Origin: Acidimicrobiia bacterium
Lineage (GTDB): Bacteria; Actinomycetota; Acidimicrobiia; IMCC26256; JAMXLJ01
NCBI GenBank assembly: GCA_035651955.1
Contig: DASRES010000090.1
Coordinates: 49,237 to 113,236 of the forward strand
Length of the DNA stretch: 64,000 nt
Direction: 5' to 3'
The notes beneath the pieces are model-generated. The model made no database searches. It was not told where the DNA came from and saw only the letters and a list, made by a program, of their open reading frames with translations. Position numbers and translations under genes: made by a program. How positions within the stretch are numbered: position 1 is the stretch's first letter; every line of letters begins with the position of its first letter. Shown piece after piece: positions 47,200 through 57,042 of this stretch.

Positions 47200-47964
47200 T
47201 CACGTCACCTGGGCCGCGAGCTTGCGGTTCTTGAACCTCGCCTTGATGTACTCGCGGTTCATCATGGCGATGAAGTCGATGGAGATCTCCTTCGGGCACG
47301 CGACCTCGCACTCGCCGTGCATCGTGCACGACCCGAACCAGCGCTCCATCTCGTCGACCATCGCGGTGACGCGCTCGAACCGCTCCGGCTGACCCTGGGG
47401 CAACAGGTTCAGGTGCGCGATCTTCGCCGACGTGAAGAGGTGCGCGGCGCCGTTCGGGCACGCGGCGACGCACGCCCCGCACCCGATGCACGCGGCCGCG
47501 TCCATCGCCGCGTCCGCCACCGGCTTCGGCACGAGCGTGAGGTTCGCCTCGGGTGCCGAGCCCGTCGGCGCGGTGATGTAGCCGCCGGCCTGGATGATGC
47601 GGTCGAACGCGCCGCGGTCGACCGACAGGTCCTTGATCACCGGGAACGCCGTCGACCGCCACGGTTCGACCGTGATGTGCGCGCCGTCGTCGAACTTCCG
47701 CATGTGCAGCTGGCACGTCGCGGTGCCGCGCTCGGGACCGTGCGCCTGGCCGTTGATCATCATGCCGCACGACCCGCAGATGCCTTCGCGGCAGTCGTGG
47801 TCGAACGCGACCGGCTCGCGGCCCTCGGCGACGAGACGCTCGTTCAGCGTGTCGAACATCTCGAGGAACGACATGTCCGGGCTGACGTCGTCGAGGTCGT
47901 AGTCCTCGAAGCTTCCCGGTGACTCCGTCGACGCCTGGCGCCAGACGCGGAGGTGGACTCGCAT
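47200..47964 (-). CDS. sdhB: Succinate dehydrogenase iron-sulfur subunit
   Basis: The 254-residue SdhB has the 2Fe-2S cysteines in CREGICGSCG and later TATCQLH, the 4Fe-4S set CIGCGACVAACP, and the 3Fe-4S region CTMHGECEVACPKEIS. The sequence resembles the Bacillus/Chlorobi-type enzymes with a single diheme membrane subunit. It passes electrons from SdhA flavin to the SdhC hemes. ATG follows ACGGAGACC. It is last in the sdhC-sdhA-sdhB order. Confidence 0.95.
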   Translation of the reverse strand: MRVHLRVWRQASTESPGSFEDYDLDDVSPDMSFLEMFDTLNERLVAEGREPVAFDHDCREGICGSCGMMINGQAHGPERGTATCQLHMRKFDDGAHITVEPWRSTAFPVIKDLSVDRGAFDRIIQAGGYITAPTGSAPEANLTLVPKPVADAAMDAAACIGCGACVAACPNGAAHLFTSAKIAHLNLLPQGQPERFERVTAMVDEMERWFGSCTMHGECEVACPKEISIDFIAMMNREYIKARFKNRKLAAQVT

Positions 47965-47989
47965 CGGTCTCCGTTCTACGGCGGTCTCG

Positions 47990-49915
47990 CTACTTGTAGC
48001 TGCGCTGCGCGAGGTGGACGAACTCGAACTCGAGCGGTTCCTTGTGCAGCGTCGGCCGCTCGCCGACGCCCTCGAACTCCCACGCGCCGACGAACGCGAA
48101 GTGCTCGTCGTCGCGCAGCGCCTCGCCCTCCTCGGTCTGGTGCTCGACGCGGAAGTGCCCGCCGCAGCTCTCCTCGCGCTGGAGCGCGTCGAGACAGACG
48201 AGCTCGGCGAGCTCGAGGAAGTCGGAGACGCGGCCCGCCTTCTCCAGTGACTGGTTGAGCGACTGGTCGTCGCCGAGGACGCGCACGTCGCGATGGAACT
48301 CCTCGCGCAGCTCGGGGATCTCGGCGAGCGCCTTCTTGAGCGTCTCCTCGCTGCGCGCCATCCCGCAGTTGTCCCACATGATGCGGCCGAGCTCGCGATG
48401 GAAGTGGTCGACCGAGTGGTGACCCTTGACGGCGAGCAGCGATCGGACGCGCTCGGCGACGGACGCCTCGGCCTCCGCGAAGACGGGGTCGTCGACCGGG
48501 ACCACGGGCGTGTTGAGCAGCCCCGCGAGGTAGTCGCCGATCGTGTACGGGAGGATGAAGTAGCCGTCGGCAAGACCCTGCATCAGCGCGCTGGCGCCGA
48601 GCCGGTTCGCACCCTGGTCGGCGAAGTTCGCCTCGCCGATGACGTACAACCCGGGCACGTTGCTCATCAGGTTGTAGTCCACCCAGAGCCCGCCCATCGT
48701 GTAGTGGACGGCGGGGTAGATGCGCATCGGCACCTGGTACGGATCCTCCGCGGTGATGCGCTCGTACATCTGGAACAGGTTCCCGTAGCGCTCGCGGATC
48801 GTCTGCTCGCCGAGCCGGTCGATCGCGTCGGCGAAGTCGAGGTACACGCCGTTCTTCAGCGGCCCCACGCCGCGCCCGGCGTCCACCTCGCGCTTGATCG
48901 CGCGCGACGCCACGTCGCGCGGCACGAGGTTCCCGAAGGCCGGGTACCGACGTTCGAGGAAGTAGTCGCGTTCGGACGCGGGGATCTGGTTCGGCGCGCG
49001 CTCGTCGCCGAACTCCTGCGGCACCCAGACGCGGCCGTCGTTCCGCAGCGACTCGCTCATGAGCACGAGCTTCGACTGGAACTCGTCGCTCGCCGGGATG
49101 CAGGTCGGGTGGATCTGCGTGTAGCAGGGGTTCGCGAACAGCGCGCCGCGGCGGTGTGCGCGCCACGCGGCGGTCGCGTTGCTCGCCTTCGCGTTCGTCG
49201 AGAGGTAGAAGACGTTGCCGTACCCGCCCGTCGCGAGGACGACGGCGTGTGCGGAGTGCGACGTGATCTCGCCGGTCAGGAGGTCGCGCACGACGATGCC
49301 GACCGCTCGGCCGTCCTTCACGACGAGGTCGAGCATCTCGGTGCGGTTGTACTGCTTCACCGCTCCGAGGTGCACCTGACGCTCGAGCGCCTGGTACGCG
49401 CCGAGCAGGAGCTGTTGCCCCGTCTGGCCGCGCGCGTAGAACGTGCGCGACACCTGCGCACCGCCGAACGACCGGTTGTCGAGATGACCGCCGTACTCGC
49501 GCGCGAACGGGACGCCCTGCGCCGTGCACTGGTCGATGATCTCGACGCTGACCTGCGCGAGCCGATACGTGTTCGCCTCACGCGAGCGGTAGTCGCCGCC
49601 CTTGATCGTGTCGTAGAAGAGGCGGTACACGCTGTCGCCGTCGTTCTTGTAGTTCTTCGCCGCGTTGATGCCGCCCTGCGCCGCGATGCTGTGCGCGCGA
49701 CGCGGCGAGTCGTGGAAGAAGAACGCCTTGACGTTGTACCCGAGCTCCCCGAGGGTCGCCGCCGCCGATGCACCGGCGAGCCCCGTCCCGACGACGATGA
49801 TCTCGAACTTGCGCTTGTTGTTCGGTGCGACGAGCCGCATCTCGAACCGGTGGAGGTCCCACTTGTCCTCCAGCGGCCCCGCCGGGACCTTCGCGTCGAG
49901 CGTGATGTCACTCAT
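47990..49915 (-). CDS. sdhA: Succinate dehydrogenase flavoprotein subunit
   Basis: The 641-residue SdhA of the B. subtilis-like type has the FAD Rossmann loop [18 protein letters not shown] and covalent-FAD histidine region [24 protein letters not shown]. It also has the catalytic region [36 protein letters not shown], and the C-terminal [21 protein letters not shown]. It oxidises succinate to fumarate. It is 25 bp upstream of sdhB and 108 bp downstream of sdhC. Confidence 0.95.
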   Translation of the reverse strand: MSDITLDAKVPAGPLEDKWDLHRFEMRLVAPNNKRKFEIIVVGTGLAGASAAATLGELGYNVKAFFFHDSPRRAHSIAAQGGINAAKNYKNDGDSVYRLFYDTIKGGDYRSREANTYRLAQVSVEIIDQCTAQGVPFAREYGGHLDNRSFGGAQVSRTFYARGQTGQQLLLGAYQALERQVHLGAVKQYNRTEMLDLVVKDGRAVGIVVRDLLTGEITSHSAHAVVLATGGYGNVFYLSTNAKASNATAAWRAHRRGALFANPCYTQIHPTCIPASDEFQSKLVLMSESLRNDGRVWVPQEFGDERAPNQIPASERDYFLERRYPAFGNLVPRDVASRAIKREVDAGRGVGPLKNGVYLDFADAIDRLGEQTIRERYGNLFQMYERITAEDPYQVPMRIYPAVHYTMGGLWVDYNLMSNVPGLYVIGEANFADQGANRLGASALMQGLADGYFILPYTIGDYLAGLLNTPVVPVDDPVFAEAEASVAERVRSLLAVKGHHSVDHFHRELGRIMWDNCGMARSEETLKKALAEIPELREEFHRDVRVLGDDQSLNQSLEKAGRVSDFLELAELVCLDALQREESCGGHFRVEHQTEEGEALRDDEHFAFVGAWEFEGVGERPTLHKEPLEFEFVHLAQRSYK

Positions 49916-50023
49916 GTCTTCTCGCTCACTCCCTCGCGCGACGGCTCGGGCCTTCGCCGTTCGCCGCCCGCGTCGTTCGTTCGCTGGCGAGCGCCTGCGC
50001 TCCTCCGTCGCTCCGGCGCCGCA
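49916..50023 (-). other. Spacer between sdhC and sdhA
   Basis: These 108 bp hold no gene. On the minus strand the segment is rich in GAGCGA / CGAACGA / GGAGGAGCG motifs, similar in style to the other hairpin spacers, and ends with GAGTGAGCGAGAAGAC before the sdhA ATG. I see no clear alignment to copies A and B. Confidence 0.4.
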
Positions 50024-50821
50024 TCAGTGGATCACGCCGGCGAGGACCATCACCGGGAAGCTGACGTTGCCGACGCCGATCACCACCGCGAACGCGGTCG
50101 CGAAGTAACGCCGCCACGCGTTGAAGCGCGGGTTGTTCCAGCCGAGCGTCTGAAAGAGGCTCCACGCGCCGTGATAGATGTGGATCGCCAGCGCGACGTT
50201 GGCGACGATGTACGTGATCGCGACCGGCCAGCGCTTGAAGCTGTGCAGCAGGTTGTCGTACACGTCGCCGCGCACGAAGTGCGGGTTCGCCGTCCCCCAC
50301 GACAGGTCGAGCAGGTGGAAGATGACGAAGAGCCCGATGATCACGCCGGTCCACCGCATCGTGCGTGACGCGAAGTTCGCCGCGACGTAGTCGCGCGGCG
50401 ACTGGTACTTCGTCTCCCGCGCGCGCTGGTTCATCCGCGTCAGCTGGTAGGCGGAGACGATGTGCCCGAAGAACGCCGCGATCAGGATCGTGCGCAGGAT
50501 CCACAGGAACACCGTGCGCGGGAGGAACGGCACCAGGATCGTCCGCAGCCACTCGGCGTAGTGGTTGAAGTCCTTCGGCCCCAGGTAGACCTTCAGGTTC
50601 CCGATCATGTGGAGCAGGACGAAGCCGAGCAGGATGATCCCGCTCACGGCCATCACGCACTTCTTGCCGATCGAGGACCGGTAGAACGCGACCGGCCACC
50701 AACCGCTCCAGCGGCGCGGGCGCTGCGGTGTGGGCGGGCCGGTCTTGATGGTGAGCTCCGATGCGGCGTCGGCGCCGGGCCGCTGAACCTGTGTCGACCG
50801 CTCGTCCGTCGTCTGGGCCAT
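50024..50821 (-). CDS. sdhC: Succinate dehydrogenase cytochrome b subunit
   Basis: The 265-residue single membrane anchor of a type B (diheme) complex has about five helices and histidines in LLHMIGN, FFGHIVSAYQ, IFHLLDLSW and IHIYHGAWSLFQTLG that would ligate two b hemes. The N-terminal ~40 residues are hydrophilic. No sdhD is present, consistent with the fused type. ATG follows GGGAGAG. It heads the sdhCAB unit. Confidence 0.92.
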   Translation of the reverse strand: MAQTTDERSTQVQRPGADAASELTIKTGPPTPQRPRRWSGWWPVAFYRSSIGKKCVMAVSGIILLGFVLLHMIGNLKVYLGPKDFNHYAEWLRTILVPFLPRTVFLWILRTILIAAFFGHIVSAYQLTRMNQRARETKYQSPRDYVAANFASRTMRWTGVIIGLFVIFHLLDLSWGTANPHFVRGDVYDNLLHSFKRWPVAITYIVANVALAIHIYHGAWSLFQTLGWNNPRFNAWRRYFATAFAVVIGVGNVSFPVMVLAGVIH

Positions 50822-50909
50822 CGCTCTCCCGTTTCCCGCACGTCTCCGACGCCCGCGCGCGGTGCTCTCGCGCCGTGCGACCTGCTCAGAGGGCAGGCCC
50901 GGGCGAAAG

Positions 50910-53054
50910 CTAGCCCGCGCTCGCGCGTTTGAGCATGCTGAGCGGACGGCGCCGGGGACGGTGCGCGAGGTGCGCGAGGAGGGAGGCGCGGTAGCGGTTC
51001 GCGACCGTCCCGATCGCCTCGTGCTCGAGCACGACGACGACGTCCGACGTCGCGCCCGGTCCGGAGTCGATCGCGCCGGCGGCACGACCGACGAACGTCG
51101 TGGCGCGGGGCGCGACGTCGCCCGACCACGAGCGTGCGATGCCGTCGCGACCGACGACACGGAGGATCGCACCCTCCAGGACCTGCGTGGTCTCGTTCAC
51201 GACGTGCACGTCGCCGGTTCGCGGGTCGAGCATCGGCAGCACCGGCCGGCACGCGTCACGGAGCGCGCCGTACGCGGGGCGCGGGGTCCCGTCGTCGACG
51301 ACCGCGCACGTCACGCCGTCACCGCCCCCCGCGAGGAGGAAGTGGCAGAAGCCGACGGCCGGGCGGTCGCGGAGGCGGCGGATGTCCTCGACCGCGAGCT
51401 GCACGAACGCGGCCTGGCGGTCGCGTGCCGTCTTCGTCCACGCCGCGAACGACGACTGCGTGCCGGGCGGGACGAACGACTCGACGTCACCGCCGTACGG
51501 GCCGCTCGACGCGTCGCGGACCCACTCGTCGTCGGGCCAGCGCCTCGGTGCCGCCAGCACCGTCGCCGTTGGCGGTGCGGGTGCTCCGAACGCGCCGACG
51601 AAGCGCGCGAGCCGGGGCAGCGTGCGCAGCGTCGCGGCGAGCCCCTCGAGCAGCCCGTCGTGCCAACCCCCGACGAGGTGCGTGTCGGTGCCGACCGAGA
51701 ACGGTCCGGGAGGGACACCGGAGTGCGCGTCCACCGGCCGGGTGGGATCGGCACGCCGGATCGCGCGCGTCACCGACCGATCGAGCACGTCCTTGTTCCA
51801 CGACGGCAGCAACATGGACGCGGTCTGCGACGCGCGTCGGTCGCCGGCGTCGCCGTACGGCTCGTCGTGTGCGCACCAGGTGACGACGCTCGGCCGGTGG
51901 CCGAGCAGCTCGACCATCTCGCGCGCCTGGCGCACCGCCTCGCCGCGCGACGTGCGCGCGTAGCGGTGACGCAGCGGGAGGTCCTGCCACACGAGCAGGC
52001 CGCGCTCGTCGGCGGCGTCGTACAGCTCCGGCCGCGACACGTGCCCGTGGACGCGGACCAGATCGAGGTTCGCGTCGAGCGCGAGGTCGACATGGCGGCG
52101 CAGCTCGTCGTCCGTGGCCGTCGCGAGGAGGATCCGCGCGGGTGCGAGCGTGGAGCCGCGCACGAACATCGGCTCGCCGTTGACCGCGAGGCTCCAGCGT
52201 CGCATGCGGACCTCGCGGAACGCCGTCCTGAGCGTGCGCGCGTCGGAGCACTGACCCGCGACGTCGACCGCGACGTCGAGCCGGCACAGTGGCTGGTCGC
52301 CCAGCGCACGCGGCCACCACCGCGGCGGCCGGTCGACGTCGATCGTCACGCTCACGTGGTTCTCGCCCGTCGCGAGGGGCATCTCGCGCGCCGTGTCCGC
52401 GAGGATCGTCCCGTCCGGCCCGCGCAGCTCGAGCACGAGCCGCGCCGCGAGGGGTTCTCGACGCCGCTCGTCGTCGCCGGCATCGAGCGTCGCGGCGACG
52501 ACGATCCGGCCGCGCTCCTCGCTTGCCTCGACGCACAGCGCGCGCACGCGAGCGAGCCGCACCGGCCCGGTCTCGACGACGCGCACCGGTCGCCAGATGC
52601 CGCCCGGGTTCGTGTCGAGCTCGGCGTAGACGCCCGTCAGCGCGCGGCGAGTCCCTCGCTGGCCTCCCGTCGGGCAACCGACCTCGACCGCGAGGACGTG
52701 GTCGCCGCGTTCACGGAGCTGCGGCGTGACCTCGAAGGTGTGCGGGAAGAACCAGCCCTGGGTGGCGCCGAGATACGCAGCGTCGAGCCAGACGTCGCCG
52801 TCGTAGAAGATGCCGTCGAACACGAGGAACGCGCGACGGTCGCGTGCCGCCAGGTCGGACGTGAACGCACGTCGGTACAGGACCGGGCCGTCGCTGCCCG
52901 CGAGACCTTCGTGCGCGCGCCAGTGACCGGGCACGTCGAGCACGAGCCAGCTGCGGTCGTCGAAGTCGGGCTCGGCGAAACGGTGGTGCAGGTCACCCGA
53001 CGACTCCACCGCGCGCCACGCGCCCGAGAGGTCGAGAGGCGCGCCCGGGTCCAC
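50910..53054 (-). CDS. Glycoside hydrolase family 2-like protein, nucleophile motif missing
   Basis: The 714-residue protein has GH2 architecture: an N-terminal jelly-roll sugar-binding domain (~1-170, YRRAFTSDL, FDGIFYDGDVWLD), Ig-like domain (~170-290), and a TIM-barrel-like part (~290-560: NGEPMFVRGSTLAP, LVRVHGHVSRPELYDAADERGLLVWQD). The acid/base region reads WCAHDEP instead of the usual NE pair, and the expected SEFG nucleophile site reads GAFGAPAPP, with Ala in place of Glu. No signal peptide is seen. It may be an inactive or repurposed beta-mannosidase-like protein. GTG has TAACCT 6 nt upstream. Confidence 0.75.
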   Translation of the reverse strand: MDPGAPLDLSGAWRAVESSGDLHHRFAEPDFDDRSWLVLDVPGHWRAHEGLAGSDGPVLYRRAFTSDLAARDRRAFLVFDGIFYDGDVWLDAAYLGATQGWFFPHTFEVTPQLRERGDHVLAVEVGCPTGGQRGTRRALTGVYAELDTNPGGIWRPVRVVETGPVRLARVRALCVEASEERGRIVVAATLDAGDDERRREPLAARLVLELRGPDGTILADTAREMPLATGENHVSVTIDVDRPPRWWPRALGDQPLCRLDVAVDVAGQCSDARTLRTAFREVRMRRWSLAVNGEPMFVRGSTLAPARILLATATDDELRRHVDLALDANLDLVRVHGHVSRPELYDAADERGLLVWQDLPLRHRYARTSRGEAVRQAREMVELLGHRPSVVTWCAHDEPYGDAGDRRASQTASMLLPSWNKDVLDRSVTRAIRRADPTRPVDAHSGVPPGPFSVGTDTHLVGGWHDGLLEGLAATLRTLPRLARFVGAFGAPAPPTATVLAAPRRWPDDEWVRDASSGPYGGDVESFVPPGTQSSFAAWTKTARDRQAAFVQLAVEDIRRLRDRPAVGFCHFLLAGGGDGVTCAVVDDGTPRPAYGALRDACRPVLPMLDPRTGDVHVVNETTQVLEGAILRVVGRDGIARSWSGDVAPRATTFVGRAAGAIDSGPGATSDVVVVLEHEAIGTVANRYRASLLAHLAHRPRRRPLSMLKRASAG

Positions 53055-53060
53055 CCTGCG

Positions 53061-53066
53061 AGGTTA
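53061..53066 (-). promoter_or_regulatory. Leaderless-type -10 box for the GH2-like gene
   Basis: TAACCT on the minus strand lies 6 nt before GTG 53054. Confidence 0.42.
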
Positions 53067-53122
53067 AGCGGGGTCGGGACCCGCGCTCGGACGACGCGGG
53101 ACGGGTTCGCGAGACGCGCTGG

Positions 53123-53128
53123 TACGCT
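53123..53128 (+). promoter_or_regulatory. -10 box for the MoxR-type ATPase gene
   Basis: TACGCT would give a ~25-nt leader carrying GGAGGG (53149-53154), 5 nt before the ATG at 53160. Confidence 0.35.
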
Positions 53129-53159
53129 CGCCGTGTTCTCGATGCCACGGAGGGATCGC

Positions 53160-54560
53160 ATGACGCGCGCGGGCACCCTCGGCGAGCTGCGTGAGTCCGG
53201 CTGGCAGTCTCGCCCCGTCAAGGAAGAGGTGCGGGCGAACGCGATCGCGCGCATCGCCTCGGGCCAATCCGTCGTACCGGGTGTGCTCGGCTACGAGGAG
53301 ACCGTGATGCCGCAGCTCGAGAACGCGCTGCTCGCGGGTCACGACATCATCTTCCTCGGTGAGCGCGGGCAGGCAAAGACGCGCATCATCCGCTCGTTGA
53401 CCGAGCTCCTCGACGAGTGGAGCCCGATCGTCGCGGGCAGCGAGATCAACGACGACCCGTACCATCCGGTGTCGCAGCACGCGCGCCACCTCGTGATGGA
53501 GCGCGGCGACGAGACGCCGATCGAGTGGGTCCACCGCGACCGTCGCTTCGGCGAGAAGCTCGCGACGCCCGACACGTCGATCGCGGACCTCATCGGCGAG
53601 GTCGACCCGATCAAGGTCGCCGAGGGTCGCTACCTCGCGGACGAGCTCACGATCCACTACGGCCTCGTCCCGCGCACGAACCGCGGCATCTTCGCGATCA
53701 ACGAGCTGCCCGACCTCGCGGAGCGCATCCAGGTCGGTCTGCTGAACGTGCTCGAGGAGCGCGACGTGCAGATCCGCGGCTACAAGATCCGCCTCCCGCT
53801 CGACGTGATGCTCGTCGCGTCCGCGAACCCCGAGGACTACACGAACCGCGGCCGCATCATCACACCGCTGAAGGACCGGTTCGGCGCGCAGATCCGCACG
53901 CACTACCCGCTCGACGTCGAGACCGAGATGGACGTCGTCGACCAGGAGGCGCGTCCGGTCTCGGGCGACGGACTGCACATCGACGTCCCGCGGTTCATGA
54001 CGGAGATCGTCGCCGAGATGAGCCAGCAGGCGCGGCGCTCGCCGCACGTGAACCAACGGTCGGGTGTGTCCGTCCGCTTGTCGATCGCGAACTACGAGAC
54101 GCTCGTCGCGAACGCGACGCGCCGCGCGCTGCGCAACGGTGAGCGCGACGTCGTGCCGCGCATCAGCGACCTCGACGCGCTGGTGTCGTCGACCGCGGGC
54201 AAGATCGAGATCGAGACGCTCGACGACGGGCGCGAGGAGCACGTGCTCGACCGGATCGTGAAGACGTCGGTGCTCGAGGTGTTCCGCGCCCGCGTGCGTC
54301 CGGAGCGGCTCGGCGGTGTCGTGAAGGGCTTCGACGAGGGCCTCGTCGTGCACACCGGCGAGGACGTGTCCGCGGGCGACTACACCGCGCTGCTGCAGCA
54401 GGTCCCGGCCCTGCGTGACGTGATGAGCGACCTCGGGGTGGGCGAGTCACCCGCCGCGGTGGCGTCGGCGATCGAGCTCGTGCTCGAGGGCATGCACCTG
54501 TCCAAGCGGCTCAACAAGGACGCCGTGGGCGGCAAGGCGCTGTACCGGGCGAGGGGCTAG
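53160..54560 (+). CDS. MoxR/magnesium-chelatase-type AAA+ ATPase
   Basis: The 466-residue AAA+ ATPase has a Walker A-like FLGERGQAKTR, acidic Walker B region RGIFAINELPDL, pore/sensor elements MLVASANPEDYTNRGRIITPLKDRFGAQI and an arginine-finger region. It belongs to the BchI/MoxR clade that partners with VWA-domain proteins as a chaperone for cofactor or metal insertion. The VWA partner lies two genes downstream at 55033. ATG 53160 has GGAGGG with 5-nt spacing; ATG 53142 is less likely. Confidence 0.88.
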   Translation: MTRAGTLGELRESGWQSRPVKEEVRANAIARIASGQSVVPGVLGYEETVMPQLENALLAGHDIIFLGERGQAKTRIIRSLTELLDEWSPIVAGSEINDDPYHPVSQHARHLVMERGDETPIEWVHRDRRFGEKLATPDTSIADLIGEVDPIKVAEGRYLADELTIHYGLVPRTNRGIFAINELPDLAERIQVGLLNVLEERDVQIRGYKIRLPLDVMLVASANPEDYTNRGRIITPLKDRFGAQIRTHYPLDVETEMDVVDQEARPVSGDGLHIDVPRFMTEIVAEMSQQARRSPHVNQRSGVSVRLSIANYETLVANATRRALRNGERDVVPRISDLDALVSSTAGKIEIETLDDGREEHVLDRIVKTSVLEVFRARVRPERLGGVVKGFDEGLVVHTGEDVSAGDYTALLQQVPALRDVMSDLGVGESPAAVASAIELVLEGMHLSKRLNKDAVGGKALYRARG

Positions 54561-54985
54561 ATCCCGCCGTTCTGGTCCTGGTAGATCCCACAGCCGTTCC
54601 CGGCCCGCCGGTTCAGGTCGTCGACGGCCTTCTTCGCGACCGGCGAGTCGAGGACCGACCGGTCGCCCGCGGCGCGGCGGCGGTACATCTCCACGACGGT
54701 CTCGGCCGCCTGCTTCACGTCCGCGGGCGCGGTGTCGGCCATCCGCTCGACCAGCGGCAGCTGCGCCCGCGCCTGCTCGACCTGACTCTTCTTCGTCGGC
54801 TTCTGGATCGCGGTGTCGTACTTCATCGCTGCGTCGCAGAACGCCTTCATCGGGGTGGGCTGCGAGCGCGGCATGCCACCGCTGCACGCGCCGAGCGCGA
54901 CGGCCGCGACGGCCGTCGTCACGGCGGCGACGAGACGGGAGCGGACGGCCACGCGTCGATGATGCCCGACGACGTTCGGGTGCAC
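54557..54985 (-). CDS. Small lipoprotein, unknown function
   Basis: The ~142-residue protein has a basic N-terminus, a hydrophobic signal (LVAAVTTAVAAVALGAC, lipobox Cys ~34), and a mature helical domain rich in Lys/Ala/Glu with cysteines (FCDAAMKYD, AGNGCGIYQ) that may form a disulfide. The stop shares CTAG with the convergent ATPase stop (3-bp overlap). GTG 54985 or a later GTG may be the start. It sits between the AAA+ and VWA genes on the opposite strand. Confidence 0.72.
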   Translation of the reverse strand: MHPNVVGHHRRVAVRSRLVAAVTTAVAAVALGACSGGMPRSQPTPMKAFCDAAMKYDTAIQKPTKKSQVEQARAQLPLVERMADTAPADVKQAAETVVEMYRRRAAGDRSVLDSPVAKKAVDDLNRRAGNGCGIYQDQNGGI

Positions 54986-55020
54986 CCAGTCGCGCCGGTC
55001 GTCGTGTGCCGGGCGACCGC

Positions 55021-55026
55021 TACGGT
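55021..55026 (+). promoter_or_regulatory. Leaderless-type -10 box for the VWA gene
   Basis: TACGGT ends 6 nt before ATG 55033; a GGTGGGGG overlaps the same spot, so a weak Shine-Dalgarno role is also possible. Confidence 0.4.
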
Positions 55027-55032
55027 GGGGGC

Positions 55033-57042
55033 ATGCCTCGTCGTGGTCGCGGCTTCCGGTACTCGCGGTGGGACGGCACGCAGGTCGGGTTCGACGTCGA
55101 CGCCGACGCGCTGCTGTCCGAGATGTCGGACGACCTGCTCTACCACGGCGATCTCAACGCCGCGCTCCGGCGTCTGCTGCAGCAGGGCTTCCGCGACCGC
55201 AACGGCGAGCAGCTCATGGGGCTGCGCGAGATGCTCGACCGGCTGCGCCAGCGCCGTCGCGAGGAGCTCGACTCCCGCAACCTGGGCGGCGTGTTCGACG
55301 ACATCCAGGACAAGCTCGACGGGATCGTCGACCAGGAGCGTGAGGGCATCGAGCGCAGGCTCTCGGACGCGCGCGAGTCGGGCGACCAGCGTCGCAAGGA
55401 GCTCGTCGAGGACCTCGCCGCGCAGCGGCAGATGGACCTCGAGATGATGCCGCCCGACCTCGCCGGCCGGGTGCAGTCGCTCCAGCAGTACGACTTCATG
55501 GACGACGACGCGCGGCGCGAGTTCGAGCAGCTGATGGACGAGCTGCGCGAGCAGCTCGTACAGAGCTACTTCAACCAGCTCTCGGAGGGCATGCGCGACA
55601 TGTCGCCCGAGCGCATGCAGCGGATGAAGGACATGCTCGCCGAGCTGAACCAGATGCTCGAGCAGCGCGAACGCGGCGAGGAGCCCGACTTCCAGGGCTT
55701 CATGGACCGCTACGGCGACTTCTTCCCCGAGAACCCGCAGAGCCTCGACGAGCTGCTGGAGCAGATGGCGCGCTCGATGGCGCAGATGCAACAGCTGCTC
55801 AACTCGATGACGCCCGAGCAGCGCGCGCAGCTGCAGCAGCTCGCGCAGTCGCTCCTCGACGATCTCGACCTGCGCTGGCAGGTGGACGAGCTCGCCCGCA
55901 ACCTGCAACAGGCGTTCCCCGACCTGCCGTGGAACCAGCAGATGCGCATGCGGGGCGACAACCCGCTGCAGTTCTCGCAGATGGCCGGCCTGCTCGACCG
56001 GCTCGGCGACATGGACCAGCTCGAGAACATGCTGCGGTCGGCGACGCAGCCGGGCCAGCTCGCGGAGGTCGACATCGACCAGGCCTCCGACCTGCTCGGT
56101 GACGACGCCGCGCGGTCGCTCGCCCGGCTGAAGGAGCTCGCGCGCATGCTCGAGGAGGCGGGCCTGATCGAGCAGCGCGAGGGGCGCTACGAGCTCACGC
56201 CGCGCGGCATACGCGCGATCGGTCAGCGCGCGCTCGCGGACCTGTTCCGTCGCCTCACGAAGGACCGCGCCGGGCGTCACGAGGTCGAGCGCGCCGGGGT
56301 CGGCGTCGAGCGCAGCTACGAGCACAAGCCGTACGAGTTCGGCGACCCGTTCCACCTGAACGTCGAGCAGACGATCCGCAACGCCGTGTACCGGCAGGGC
56401 TCCGGCACGCCGGTCCGCCTGTCACCCGAGGACTTCGAGGTCGAGAAGACCGAGCTGCTCACGCGCTCCGCGACGGTGCTGATGCTCGACGTGTCGATGT
56501 CGATGCCGATGCGCGACAACTTCCTGCCCGCGAAGAAGGTCGCGATGGCGTTGCACTCGCTCATCACGAGCCAGTTCCCGCGCGACTACTTCGGGCTCGT
56601 GAGCTTCGGACGGGTCGCGCGTGAGGTGAAGCCCGAGCTGCTGCCCGAGCTGTCGTGGGACTTCGAGTGGGGCACGAACATGCAGCACGCGCTGCTGCTC
56701 GCCCGCCGCCAGCTCGCCCGCCAGACCGGCACGAAGCAGGTGATCATGGTCACCGACGGTGAGCCGACCGCCCACATCGAGGACGGCGAGGCGTACTTCC
56801 AGTATCCGCCGTCGCCGATCACGATCGAGGAGACGTTGAAGGAAGTCGCCCGCTGCACGCGGGACGGCATCCGCATCAACACGTTCATGCTCGACGAGAG
56901 CTTCTACCTGCGCTCGTTCGTCGAGCGGATGACCCGGATGAACAACGGCCGGGCCTTCTTCACCAGCCCCGACGACCTGGGCAGCTACGTCCTCGTCGAC
57001 TTTCTCGAGAACAAGCGAACGCTCAGGCGCCGCGCCGGGTAG
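55033..57042 (+). CDS. VWA-domain partner of the MoxR-type ATPase
   Basis: The 669-residue protein has a long helical, Gln/Met/Leu/Arg-rich region (~60-400, coiled-coil-like) followed by a C-terminal von Willebrand A domain (~450-665). That domain has the MIDAS motif LMLDVSMSMPM (DxSxS), the conserved Thr in WGTNMQHAL, and the Asp in VIMVTDGEPT. It matches the BchD-like/COG4867 group that works with AAA+ ATPases as a metal-dependent chaperone. ATG 55033 is preferred over GTG 55006. The gene's last 36 bases are duplicated with only synonymous changes 105 bp downstream. Confidence 0.9.
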   Translation: MPRRGRGFRYSRWDGTQVGFDVDADALLSEMSDDLLYHGDLNAALRRLLQQGFRDRNGEQLMGLREMLDRLRQRRREELDSRNLGGVFDDIQDKLDGIVDQEREGIERRLSDARESGDQRRKELVEDLAAQRQMDLEMMPPDLAGRVQSLQQYDFMDDDARREFEQLMDELREQLVQSYFNQLSEGMRDMSPERMQRMKDMLAELNQMLEQRERGEEPDFQGFMDRYGDFFPENPQSLDELLEQMARSMAQMQQLLNSMTPEQRAQLQQLAQSLLDDLDLRWQVDELARNLQQAFPDLPWNQQMRMRGDNPLQFSQMAGLLDRLGDMDQLENMLRSATQPGQLAEVDIDQASDLLGDDAARSLARLKELARMLEEAGLIEQREGRYELTPRGIRAIGQRALADLFRRLTKDRAGRHEVERAGVGVERSYEHKPYEFGDPFHLNVEQTIRNAVYRQGSGTPVRLSPEDFEVEKTELLTRSATVLMLDVSMSMPMRDNFLPAKKVAMALHSLITSQFPRDYFGLVSFGRVAREVKPELLPELSWDFEWGTNMQHALLLARRQLARQTGTKQVIMVTDGEPTAHIEDGEAYFQYPPSPITIEETLKEVARCTRDGIRINTFMLDESFYLRSFVERMTRMNNGRAFFTSPDDLGSYVLVDFLENKRTLRRRAG

